Part shown: in pieces, positions 1 to 5,087 of the stretch | Numbering within the stretch: position 1 is the first letter of the stretch | Layout of the letters: the number at the start of each line of letters is the position of its first letter | Assembly: GCA_028275005.1 (NCBI GenBank) | Contig: JAQCNN010000003.1 | Location: 1 to 5,758 of the forward strand | Length of the DNA: 5,758 nt | Source: Salinirussus sp. | GTDB taxonomy: Archaea; Halobacteriota; Halobacteria; Halobacteriales; Haloarculaceae | Reading direction: 5' to 3' | Notes under the pieces: model-generated | Told to the model about the DNA's origin: nothing | The model's database searches: none | Seen by the model: the letters and a program-made list of their open reading frames with translations, nothing else | Translations under genes and position numbers: made by a program

Positions 1-161
1 AGCCGGTCCAGCGTCTCGTCGTGAAAGACGACGAGTTCGTCCGACCGGCAGCGCCGGACGTCGAGTTCGACCCAGTCCGCGGTCTCCGCGGCCTGTTCGA
101 ACGCCTGGCGCGTGTTCTCCGGAAACGCCCCGCCGTACCCGCGGTGTGCGACAATCTCCAT
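1..161 (-). CDS. ugpQ: Glycerophosphodiester phosphodiesterase, N-terminal part (cut by window edge)
   Basis: Only the first 53 codons are present; the gene continues past base 1. The family hydrolyses glycerophosphodiesters to an alcohol plus glycerol 3-phosphate, feeding phospholipid-headgroup turnover. The start is the ATG at 161-159, and the protein begins MEIVAHRGYGG. Seen directly are the diagnostic GDPD TIM-barrel motifs in the right order: HRG at residues 6-8, PENT at 14-17, the metal-binding ELD at 32-34, and FHD at 46-48. In this family the HR pair, the Glu and Asp of ExD and the later His are catalytic or metal ligands, and all are intact. No clear TATA-like box was found 25-30 bases before the start. 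No signal peptide is visible, so a cytoplasmic enzyme is expected. Haloarchaea often carry several paralogues, so the exact substrate and the symbol are tentative, although family membership is secure. Confidence 0.9.
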   Translation of the reverse strand, partial: MEIVAHRGYGGAFPENTRQAFEQAAETADWVELDVRRCRSDELVVFHDETLDR

Positions 162-333
162 GTGCGCCAACACTACCGGACGAACAAGAGCGTTCCCCTC
201 GAAACCGACAGAGCGACGCGTTCGGCCCCGCTCACCGCCGTAGGCTCGATAGCAGTAGTGAGCAATACCGAGTGACAGGTGTCATCTAGGTAGCTCTATA
301 CTCATACAGAGACGGGTAGAGACGAGTTACCAG
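162..333. other. Intergenic spacer between divergent genes
   Basis: No convincing coding sequence was found here on either strand. Readable frames are short and recall no known family. The AT content rises near 290-306, where a TATA-like stretch occurs (listed separately). The spacer must also hold the promoter of the minus-strand phosphodiesterase, but no clear box was seen at the expected distance from base 161. The heptamer AGAGACG occurs twice (308-314 and 318-324), ten bases or one helical turn apart, between the TATA-like box and the predicted transcript start. That could be a small operator, or chance. Confidence 0.5.
295..302 (+). promoter_or_regulatory. Candidate TATA box before the degraded mini-gene
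   Basis: The sequence TCTATACT is the most TATA-like stretch of the spacer and stands out in GC-rich surroundings. In haloarchaea the box lies about 26-27 bases before the transcript start, which places the start near 325. The possible small frame beginning at TTG 334 lies just downstream. The paired AGAGACG repeats sit between box and start. No purine-rich BRE is obvious upstream, so this is a position-based guess. Confidence 0.35.
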
Positions 334-497
334 TTGCCTGATGGCTGGAGCCGGAGCGTGGGGCGACCGGATGGCGGCTCAGAGGGGCTGATCGAGTGGA
401 ATCTCGTGATGGCCGCCGGGGTCCTCGTCCTGGCCCGCCGCTGCTCGTGTTGCTGGTCGTGCGCAAGTATCTCCTCTCGACGCTGGCGAGCGGGTGA
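334..497 (+). pseudogene. Possible frameshifted gene for a very small single-pass membrane protein
   Basis: Two adjacent frames seem to form one hydrophobic protein once a single -1 frame change is allowed. The first frame, from about TTG 334 or ATG 409, reads ...LIEWNLVMAAGVLVLA up to about 435. The frame of bases 432-497 then continues PLLVLLVVRKYLLSTLASG and stops at TGA 495-497. The joined product would have one membrane helix of about 20 residues followed by a basic Arg-Lys and a short tail, like many tiny haloarchaeal membrane proteins. As written neither frame alone makes this. The first runs on as a low-quality frame antagonistic to the protease gene. A one-base deletion near 426-441, in a GC-rich run, would explain it, either as true decay or as a sequencing error. 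I do not recognise a family. Chance hydrophobic frames are possible in this composition, so confidence is low. Confidence 0.33.
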
Positions 498-523
498 AGA
501 GGGCGGCTCCCCGGTGACCGCCC

Positions 524-535
524 ACAGGCACCTGT
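524..535. promoter_or_regulatory. Short inverted repeat abutting the htrA TATA-like box
   Basis: ACAGG and CCTGT form an inverted repeat with a two-base centre, ending two bases before the TTTAA box of the protease gene, where a BRE or a regulator site would lie. A partner of similar sequence (TGACAGGTG) occurs at 272-280, in the same spacer. It could be an operator for a stress regulator of the protease. Arms of five bases are short enough to arise by chance. Confidence 0.25.
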
Positions 536-543
536 CATTTAAC
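536..543 (+). promoter_or_regulatory. TATA-like box of the htrA-type protease gene
   Basis: The AT-rich stretch CATTTAAC is centred about 27 bases before the A of ATG 567. For haloarchaeal promoters this predicts transcription starting at or within a few bases of the start codon, so a leaderless mRNA. No Shine-Dalgarno sequence precedes the ATG, which agrees. The position also favours ATG 567 over the in-frame TTG six bases earlier. Confidence 0.55.
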
Positions 544-566
544 CGGCGCAAACCCCTACGTTGGAC

Positions 567-1730
567 ATGGACGAGGAGGCCTCCCGCCGCCGCCTCATCG
601 CCGCCCTCGGGACCGGGCTCGCCGGAGGACTCGCAGGGTGCTCGTTGGGGGCACCCGAACGCGAGGAAACCGATAGAGCCGGCGAGCGAGGAACGCCAGA
701 GCCCCGCGCGAGTGACTCGGAGTTACCGAACGGGACGCCGCCGGAACTCGACATCGAGACGCCCCGCGAGACAGAGGGCCCACCCGCCGATTCGCCGTAC
801 ACGAGGGTCTACCGGGAGGTTATCGACTCGGTGACCGCGATCCGCGTCGAGACGACCTCGGGCCCCGGGTCGGGCACCGCGTGGATGTACGACGACCACC
901 ACCTCGTGACGAACGAACACATCGTCGGCGAGGCCCGGTCGGCGACGGTCCGGTTTCGCAACGACGGCTGGCGGGAGGCGGATATCGTCGGCAGCGATGT
1001 CTACAGCGACCTCGGCGTGGTCCGGGTCGCGAACCCGCCCGACGACGCCACGCCGCTGTCACTGGTCGACACCGAGGCCCCTGTCGGGACGGAGGTGCTG
1101 GCGGTTGGCAACCCCTTCGGACTCTCCGGGTCGGTCACCGCCGGGATCGTCAGCGGCAACGACCGCAGCCTCGACGCGCCAAACGGCTTCAGCATCCCGG
1201 ACGCGGTCCAGACTGACGCCGCCGCAAACCCCGGCAACAGTGGCGGCCCGCTGGTCACCCTCGACAACGAGGTCGCGGGGGTGATCAACTCGGGCGTTCG
1301 GGGCGGCGACAACGTCGGGTTCGCCATCTCCGCCGGTCTCACCGAACGGGTCATCCCCGCGCTCATCCAGCGCGGCGAGTACGACCACTCCTACGTCGGG
1401 ATCGCCCCGGTCGACGTCGGCCCCGACCTCGCCAGGGCGAACAACCTCCCGGTCACCTGGGGTGTCTACGTCGACGGGACACGCTCGGGCACGCCCGCCG
1501 ACGACGTCCTCCGCGGGTCGACCGGGTCGACCGCCATCGACGGCCAGGAGATACCCACCGGCGGCGACGTCATCGTCAACATGGACGGGACGGTCATCCA
1601 GACCAGACAGGACCTCGGAACCTTCCTCGCGCTCGACACCTCACCCGGGGACACGGTCACGGTGACGGTCATCCGGAACGGGGCCACCGAGCGTGTCCGG
1701 CTGACACTCGCGTCACGACCCGAGCAGTAA
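567..1730 (+). CDS. htrA: HtrA/DegP-type serine protease, Tat-exported lipoprotein with one PDZ domain
   Basis: This 387-residue protein is a trypsin-fold protease expected to act outside the membrane in degrading or refolding damaged proteins. The N-terminus carries a twin-arginine motif (SRRRLI, 6-11), a short hydrophobic stretch and a lipobox LAGC with Cys25, so it is probably Tat-exported folded and lipid-anchored. An acidic, Pro-rich tether follows (about 26-75). The protease domain (about 76-270) has the full triad: His118 in TNEHIV, Asp148 in SDLGVVRV and Ser225 in GNSGGP. The spacings of 30 and 77 residues match those of DegP closely. One PDZ domain spans about 273-385, starting at SYVGI. 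ATG 567 was chosen over TTG 561 because of the TATA-box spacing and because the Tat signal stays complete. The stop lies eight bases from the convergent GINS stop. The family is secure; substrates cannot be read from sequence. Confidence 0.95.
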   Translation: MDEEASRRRLIAALGTGLAGGLAGCSLGAPEREETDRAGERGTPEPRASDSELPNGTPPELDIETPRETEGPPADSPYTRVYREVIDSVTAIRVETTSGPGSGTAWMYDDHHLVTNEHIVGEARSATVRFRNDGWREADIVGSDVYSDLGVVRVANPPDDATPLSLVDTEAPVGTEVLAVGNPFGLSGSVTAGIVSGNDRSLDAPNGFSIPDAVQTDAAANPGNSGGPLVTLDNEVAGVINSGVRGGDNVGFAISAGLTERVIPALIQRGEYDHSYVGIAPVDVGPDLARANNLPVTWGVYVDGTRSGTPADDVLRGSTGSTAIDGQEIPTGGDVIVNMDGTVIQTRQDLGTFLALDTSPGDTVTVTVIRNGATERVRLTLASRPEQ

Positions 1731-1755
1731 CGCGCCCGTCACTCCAGTTGCTCGG
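1720..1755. terminator. Inverted repeat across the convergent htrA / GINS ends
   Basis: CCGAGCA (1720-1726) is complementary to TGCTCGG (1749-1755), giving a seven-base stem with a 22-base loop that contains both stop codons. Only eight bases separate the two genes, so any 3'-end signal must lie inside coding sequence. The stem could mark transcript ends in both directions. There is no T-run, the usual archaeal terminator, so the role is speculative. Confidence 0.25.
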
Positions 1756-2647
1756 CCGCGCCACGCTCGACGAGCGGGCGGGCGTTCTCCGCCGGTAACT
1801 GGACCACGTCGTCGGTCACGAGGTCGTACTCGCGCTCGTCGACGCCGAGTATCTCCCCGATGTCGTCGGTGATCCGGACGGTCTCGCGGGCGACGGTCCC
1901 GCCGTCCTTCCGGACCGGTGTGTCGCTGCCGGGGTCGTCTGCGGTGTCCGACTCCGCCGGCCCGGCAGCGGCCCGGACCGACTCGGCCCCTGGACCCGTT
2001 TCGGGCTCCCTCTCGGTCCCGGTCCCAGGCTCACCCTCGGCCCCGGCCGCGGACCCACCACCCATGAGGTCGGCGGCGGCAACCCCGTCGGCCCCGGGTT
2101 CTGCTGCCACTGCCCCCTCGTGACCCGTTTCGGCCTCGCTGTCGGCCCTCGCCTCCCCGCCGTTCGCGTGGGGTGTGGTGGCGTCAGTCTCAGCCGCCGG
2201 GCCCGCACTCCTGACCGGGGAGTGGTCGGCGTGGTCGCCCGCGGTGTCCGCCGCGCTCTCACCGTCTAAGGTGTCGAACACGCGGTGGCGGGTGCCGACG
2301 ATGTCGTCGACCAGGTCCTCGAACAGCACCGTCTCCTCGGCGGTCATCCCCGCGGCATCCATCGGCTGGTCGGCCGCCGCGAGCGAGGCAGCCTTGACGA
2401 TCTTGCCGATCCGGCGCTCGAAGACCGCCTCGACGGTCCCCTCCGCGGTGTTGATCTCGTCGGTGAGCCGGTTGACCTCCGGCGAGTCGAAGGGGTCGTC
2501 GGTCCGCTCGGCGACGCGCTCGCGCTCGCGGCGCAGTTGCTGGATAAACTCCCCGGCGTCCGCGTAGAACGACTCGCGCAGCTGCTGGAGCTTGTCGGTC
2601 TGGCGCTCGCGGTCGCGTACCGATTGGAGCTCGTCCAGGTCCATCAT
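1739..2647 (-). CDS. ginS: DNA replication factor GINS, with long disordered interdomain linker
   Basis: GINS is the accessory complex that joins Cdc45/RecJ-like protein and MCM in the archaeal CMG helicase and contacts primase. The 302 residues show the archaeal Gins51-type order. A helical, charged A domain occupies about 1-128 (DELQSVRDRERQTDKL, FYADAGEFIQQLRR, VNRLTDEINTAEGTVEAVFERRIGKIVKAAS). A small B domain lies at about 251-302, with ETVRITDDIGEILGVDEREYDL and the closing VVQLPAENARPLVERGAAEQLE. Between them, about 130-247 is a low-complexity Ala/Gly/Glu/Asp/Pro linker that makes up more than a third of the protein and has no visible fold. The gene starts one base after the priS stop, so the two are almost certainly co-transcribed. 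Two consecutive ATGs (2647 and 2644) are both usable starts. Assignment rests on the domain pattern plus the priS neighbour. Confidence 0.9.
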   Translation of the reverse strand: MMDLDELQSVRDRERQTDKLQQLRESFYADAGEFIQQLRRERERVAERTDDPFDSPEVNRLTDEINTAEGTVEAVFERRIGKIVKAASLAAADQPMDAAGMTAEETVLFEDLVDDIVGTRHRVFDTLDGESAADTAGDHADHSPVRSAGPAAETDATTPHANGGEARADSEAETGHEGAVAAEPGADGVAAADLMGGGSAAGAEGEPGTGTEREPETGPGAESVRAAAGPAESDTADDPGSDTPVRKDGGTVARETVRITDDIGEILGVDEREYDLVTDDVVQLPAENARPLVERGAAEQLE

Positions 2648-2648
2648 A

Positions 2649-3806
2649 CTACTCTCGTGCCTTCTCGGCGCGGCCCCGACACATCAGGAACACGCCGAGT
2701 GACTCCGGAACGGTACGGACTTGCTCCGGTAGTGTAAAGCTATCGCCGTCGAGTTCGACCGGTCCGCCGTCTGTCACCTCGACGGTGATGTCGTAGCTGC
2801 GAAACGTCTCGGGCACGGCGTCGACCAGCGGGTCAAACCCCTCGAGTCCGTCTCTGTCGAGCCGTCTGACCGCGAGCCCGCTCCCGCCGTGGAGGCTGCC
2901 CGGCAGCCGGATCAGCCGGTTGGTGTCCGTCGACACCGGCTCGTCGATGGGTGCGTTCTCCTCGGTGACGGTCTCGCCGACCAGTGACTCCACCAGCGTC
3001 CGGATCCCCGGGCCACCGGCCTCCAGGTTCCCCTCCCGGATCGCCTCGGGGTTGGCCTGGACCGCGCCGTAGACTGTCGAGGCACGCCCCTCACCGACCC
3101 CCTCGAGCTCCTGTAACCGTGCCAGCGCCGCCGCCTCGTCCATCGAGGTGAGCGTCTCGACGAACCCGAGCAGTCGACGGTGGACCCGTCGGCCCCAGCC
3201 ACCCTCGGTCTGTAGGGTGCGGGCGGTGACGCCGCCGCGCATCTCCGTGCGCACCAGCCCCTCGGGGTCCAGCCCGATCCCGCGGACGTAGTCGACGACC
3301 TCGCGGCGGGCGTCACTGCCGAGCTGTTTCACCTCCTCGTCGCGGACGTGGACGTGATACCCGCGGCTGCCGGAGAAGACGACCGTGAGCTCCTCGAACC
3401 CGAAGTCGTCCTCCAGGAAGTCGAGCAGCCGAAACAGCGCGCCCTTGCATTTCCCGAGCATCTCGGCGTAGGTGTCATCCGGCTCGGCGCTGGGGAGGTG
3501 GTCGGCGTCGAGGTCGAAGATGAGGTCCGAACAGCGCCACCCCTTCCCGCTCATCGAGGTGGCGCTCGGGTCGGCGTACCGGCCCGCGGAGAAGTAGGCG
3601 TGACGGGGTCGCTCGCGGACCAGAAACTCCCCGAGGTCACCCAGGTCTAACAGCGAGTTGTGCCGGATGTAGGTGTCACCCGGCCCCTCGGTCCAGGGGA
3701 CGTACCCCCACTCGCGCTCGTTGGCGTCGGGCGGGGGCGTGACAGCCGTCCGGCGGTAGTGGTCGCCAAAGCGGCCGCGCAGGTACGCTCGGGTCCGCTC
3801 GTCCAT
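2649..3806 (-). CDS. priS: DNA primase small (catalytic) subunit PriS
   Basis: PriS is the catalytic subunit of the archaeal/eukaryotic-type primase, making primers with PriL during replication. The 385-residue protein has the family hallmarks in order: SAGRYADPSATSMSGKGW (73-90), the metal-binding FDLDADH with Asp98 and Asp100, the nucleotide-binding SGSRGYHVHV (145-154) with His151, and TDTNRLIRLPGSLHGGSG (293-310), where Asp294 is the likely third catalytic acid. All look intact and the length is typical. Only Cys92, Cys120 and Cys376 occur. The Cys/His zinc knuckle of Pyrococcus-type PriS between the Asp pair and SGSRGYH is therefore not visible. The ATG at 3806 is supported by a GTTTAC box 27-28 bases upstream. 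PriL is not in the window. The GINS gene follows one base after the TAG stop, coupling primase and helicase-factor expression. Confidence 0.97.
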   Translation of the reverse strand: MDERTRAYLRGRFGDHYRRTAVTPPPDANEREWGYVPWTEGPGDTYIRHNSLLDLGDLGEFLVRERPRHAYFSAGRYADPSATSMSGKGWRCSDLIFDLDADHLPSAEPDDTYAEMLGKCKGALFRLLDFLEDDFGFEELTVVFSGSRGYHVHVRDEEVKQLGSDARREVVDYVRGIGLDPEGLVRTEMRGGVTARTLQTEGGWGRRVHRRLLGFVETLTSMDEAAALARLQELEGVGEGRASTVYGAVQANPEAIREGNLEAGGPGIRTLVESLVGETVTEENAPIDEPVSTDTNRLIRLPGSLHGGSGLAVRRLDRDGLEGFDPLVDAVPETFRSYDITVEVTDGGPVELDGDSFTLPEQVRTVPESLGVFLMCRGRAEKARE

Positions 3807-3830
3807 GGCAGCTTGCTACCGGCGGAGCCA

Positions 3831-3845
3831 GTAAACCGATTTCGC
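3831..3845 (-). promoter_or_regulatory. Core promoter of the priS-GINS operon
   Basis: Read on the minus strand, a purine-rich BRE-like GCGAAATCG is followed directly by GTTTAC, centred 27-28 bases before the priS ATG at 3806. This is the haloarchaeal spacing for a transcript starting at the start codon, so a leaderless priS mRNA is expected. It lies in the 53-base gap after the acetyltransferase stop, so priS-GINS can be transcribed separately from that gene, though read-through remains possible. Confidence 0.6.
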
Positions 3846-3859
3846 TTCCGGGACCACCC

Positions 3860-4342
3860 TCACCGGGCCAGTAGGTCGGCGAGTCGCTCGCGGATCCCGC
3901 GTTTCTCGCCGAGTTTCAGGTAGTAGGCGTCCCCGCCGTCCTCGTAGTATGAGTCGACCCGGCGGGTCACCTCGAAGCCGAGATGCCGGTAGAACCGCAG
4001 GGCATCGCGGTTGGTCGTGCGTGCGTGACAGGTGACGGTGTCGTACTCCTCGGAGGCGTTTGCGACCAGCCGCTTGCCAAAGCCCTCCCCGCGGTAGGCC
4101 TCCTCGACGGCGAGAAAGAGGACGTAGCCGTCCCGGCGGACGGCCGCGAACCCGACGAGAGCGTCCGCGCCGCGGTCGAGATAGCAGAACACCGTCGACC
4201 GCCGGTAGGCACTGGTGAAAAACGACTCCCGCTGGCGGAGCACGCCGTCGGACTCGCGGATCCGCTCTTTCAGCTCCCAGGCCTGGTCGACACGGGTGTC
4301 ACTCCCCGGGTCGACCACTTCCCGCCGGACATTGACGCTCAC
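3860..4342 (-). CDS. GNAT-family N-acetyltransferase
   Basis: This 160-residue protein is predicted to move an acetyl group from acetyl-CoA to an unknown amine. The GNAT fold is clear. VGFAAVRRDGYVLFLAVEEAYRGEGFGKRL covers strands 3-4 plus motif A (positions about 63-92), whose RGEGFG (84-89) is the acetyl-CoA pyrophosphate loop. NRDALRFYRHLGF (111-123) is motif B, with the usual Asn and the Tyr (118) that often acts as general acid. The N-terminal part (about 1-50) is helical and charged and probably shapes the substrate site. The start is GTG at 4342, supported by a TATA-like ATTAAT about 30 bases upstream; no in-frame ATG lies near. It sits 53 bases before priS on the same strand. The context hints at, but does not prove, a link to replication or to protein acetylation. 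The family is sure, the substrate unknown. Confidence 0.9.
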   Translation of the reverse strand: MSVNVRREVVDPGSDTRVDQAWELKERIRESDGVLRQRESFFTSAYRRSTVFCYLDRGADALVGFAAVRRDGYVLFLAVEEAYRGEGFGKRLVANASEEYDTVTCHARTTNRDALRFYRHLGFEVTRRVDSYYEDGGDAYYLKLGEKRGIRERLADLLAR

Positions 4343-4367
4343 TACCCCAGCACGACGGGAGCAACGG

Positions 4368-4375
4368 TATTAATT
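4368..4375. promoter_or_regulatory. TATA-like box of the acetyltransferase gene, symmetric and possibly bidirectional
   Basis: TATTAATT contains the palindrome ATTAAT (4369-4374). On the minus strand it lies about 29-30 bases before GTG 4342, fitting a leaderless or nearly leaderless acetyltransferase mRNA. Because it reads the same on the plus strand, it could also fire rightward with a start near 4398. That would give archease a leader of about 200 bases, and no better box was seen close to the archease start. Confidence 0.5.
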
Positions 4376-4604
4376 CCACCGCCAGAGGCACAACCCTTTC
4401 ACCCGCTGTGGCCGTGACACGGGACATGCGTCCGGAACCCCCCGACCCTCACCCCACGACAGAGCCCCCTGCGTCCGTCCGTCAGACGCCCGTGCACGGG
4501 CCGGGGCCCACAGCCCCGCTGACGCGCTCTGTCTCCCCCTCCGGGCTTTGCCTGTTGGCTGGGCCCGACCAGGGCCCTACCGACGGCCGACTGCCGGGGT
4601 GGCC
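4376..4604 (+). other. GC-rich structured spacer before archease, with a possible leader ORF
   Basis: This spacer, C-rich on the plus strand, holds several inverted repeats in a row. They are GCGTC/GACGC (4471-4475 with 4485-4489), a perfect 14-base palindrome GCCCGTGCACGGGC (4488-4501), CGGGGC/GCCCCG with a five-base loop (4502-4518), and GGGCCC/GGGCCC with a five-base loop in about 4561-4577. An open frame with starts at GTG 4408 and ATG 4426 ends at TGA 4606-4608. That stop overlaps the archease GTG by GTGA, a layout typical of translational coupling. However, the frame is Pro-rich, its second-position GC is unusually high and its third-position GC is not above it, so it does not look like a haloarchaeal gene. 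It is best read as a structured leader or spacer, with a small chance of a real leader peptide. Confidence 0.4.
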
Positions 4605-5015
4605 GTGAGCTTCCGACTCCGCCCGCACACCGCCGACGTCGCTGTCGAGGCGACCGCCGACGCGCTCGGAGGGGTGATGGCCGCCGCCGCCGACGGGATG
4701 GCGGCGGCGATGTGTGAGGAGCCCGTCGGGGACGGTGACCGTCGCTCCATCGAGGTGAGCGCCGAGAGCCGCGAGGCCCTGCTGTTCGACTATCTGGACC
4801 AGCTCATCTACGAGCGCGACGTCCGGTCGGTGTTACCCGTCGACAACGACGCGACGGTCAGCGCCGAGGACGGAACGCCGAGGCTCGAGGCCTCCTACCG
4901 CGGCCTCCCCCTCGCCGGTCTCGACGCCCGCGACCTAAAAGCGGTCACCTACTCCGAGATGGAACTGGCCGAGACCGACGAGGGGTGGCGGGCGTACGTG
5001 GTCTTCGACGTCTGA
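4605..5015 (+). CDS. Archease (RtcB RNA-ligase activator)
   Basis: Archease helps the RtcB ligase through guanylylation and multiple turnover in joining spliced tRNA halves and in RNA repair. The 136-residue product, of usual length, shows the family marks: HTADVAVEA at 8-16, the central LLFDYLDQLIYERDV at 59-73, DLKAVTYSEMEL at 110-121, and an ending WRAYVVFDV. The acidic residues of HTADV and of the C-terminus belong to the family's metal site. The start is GTG 4605: translation from there gives SFRLRPHTADV, the normal haloarchaeal N-terminus. An upstream in-frame extension to 4548 has poor, unconserved-looking sequence. The start overlaps the stop of a weak upstream frame by GTGA. rtcB, often near archease, does not follow here; a regulator gene does. 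Function is confident from motifs. Confidence 0.95.
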   Translation: MSFRLRPHTADVAVEATADALGGVMAAAADGMAAAMCEEPVGDGDRRSIEVSAESREALLFDYLDQLIYERDVRSVLPVDNDATVSAEDGTPRLEASYRGLPLAGLDARDLKAVTYSEMELAETDEGWRAYVVFDV

Positions 5016-5053
5016 GGCCGTGGGACGGTCTCCCTCGGACCCGCCCGTCCAGC

Positions 5054-5064
5054 GTGCTTTTCAG
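5054..5064 (+). promoter_or_regulatory. Weak TATA-like box before the receiver-PAS gene
   Basis: GCTTTTCA is centred about 28 bases before ATG 5088, the spacing of a leaderless haloarchaeal promoter. It is the only T-rich stretch in the 72-base gap after archease. The same four-T run could instead help end the archease transcript. The box is a poor match, so confidence is modest. Confidence 0.35.
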
Positions 5065-5087
5065 TGGCGACCTGCTACTACCGGGTA

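Noticed and set aside
21..275. Plus-strand frame at the left edge
   Set aside because: Its first half is antisense to a clear GDPD N-terminus and the rest runs through the spacer without any recognisable motif.
1001..1388. Open frames on the minus strand inside the protease gene
   Set aside because: They lie over the catalytic domain of an intact HtrA-type protease and show no family motifs; they are shadows of the high third-position GC.
1515..1532. Perfect tandem repeat of the nonamer GGGTCGACC in the PDZ domain
   Set aside because: It encodes Gly-Ser-Thr-Gly-Ser-Thr in a loop that resembles the normal PDZ region of haloarchaeal HtrA proteins, so it is probably a family loop plus codon bias, not a regulatory or mobile repeat.
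2285..2737. Plus-strand frame opposite the GINS N-terminus and the priS end
   Set aside because: It crosses the junction of two well-supported minus-strand genes. Its Leu/Val/Gly-rich product is typical of antisense translation of acidic haloarchaeal genes.
4343..4604. Possible tRNA or other stable RNA in the archease spacer
   Set aside because: The stems present do not assemble into a cloverleaf, no T-loop or CCA-end pattern was found, and the stems are separate short hairpins.
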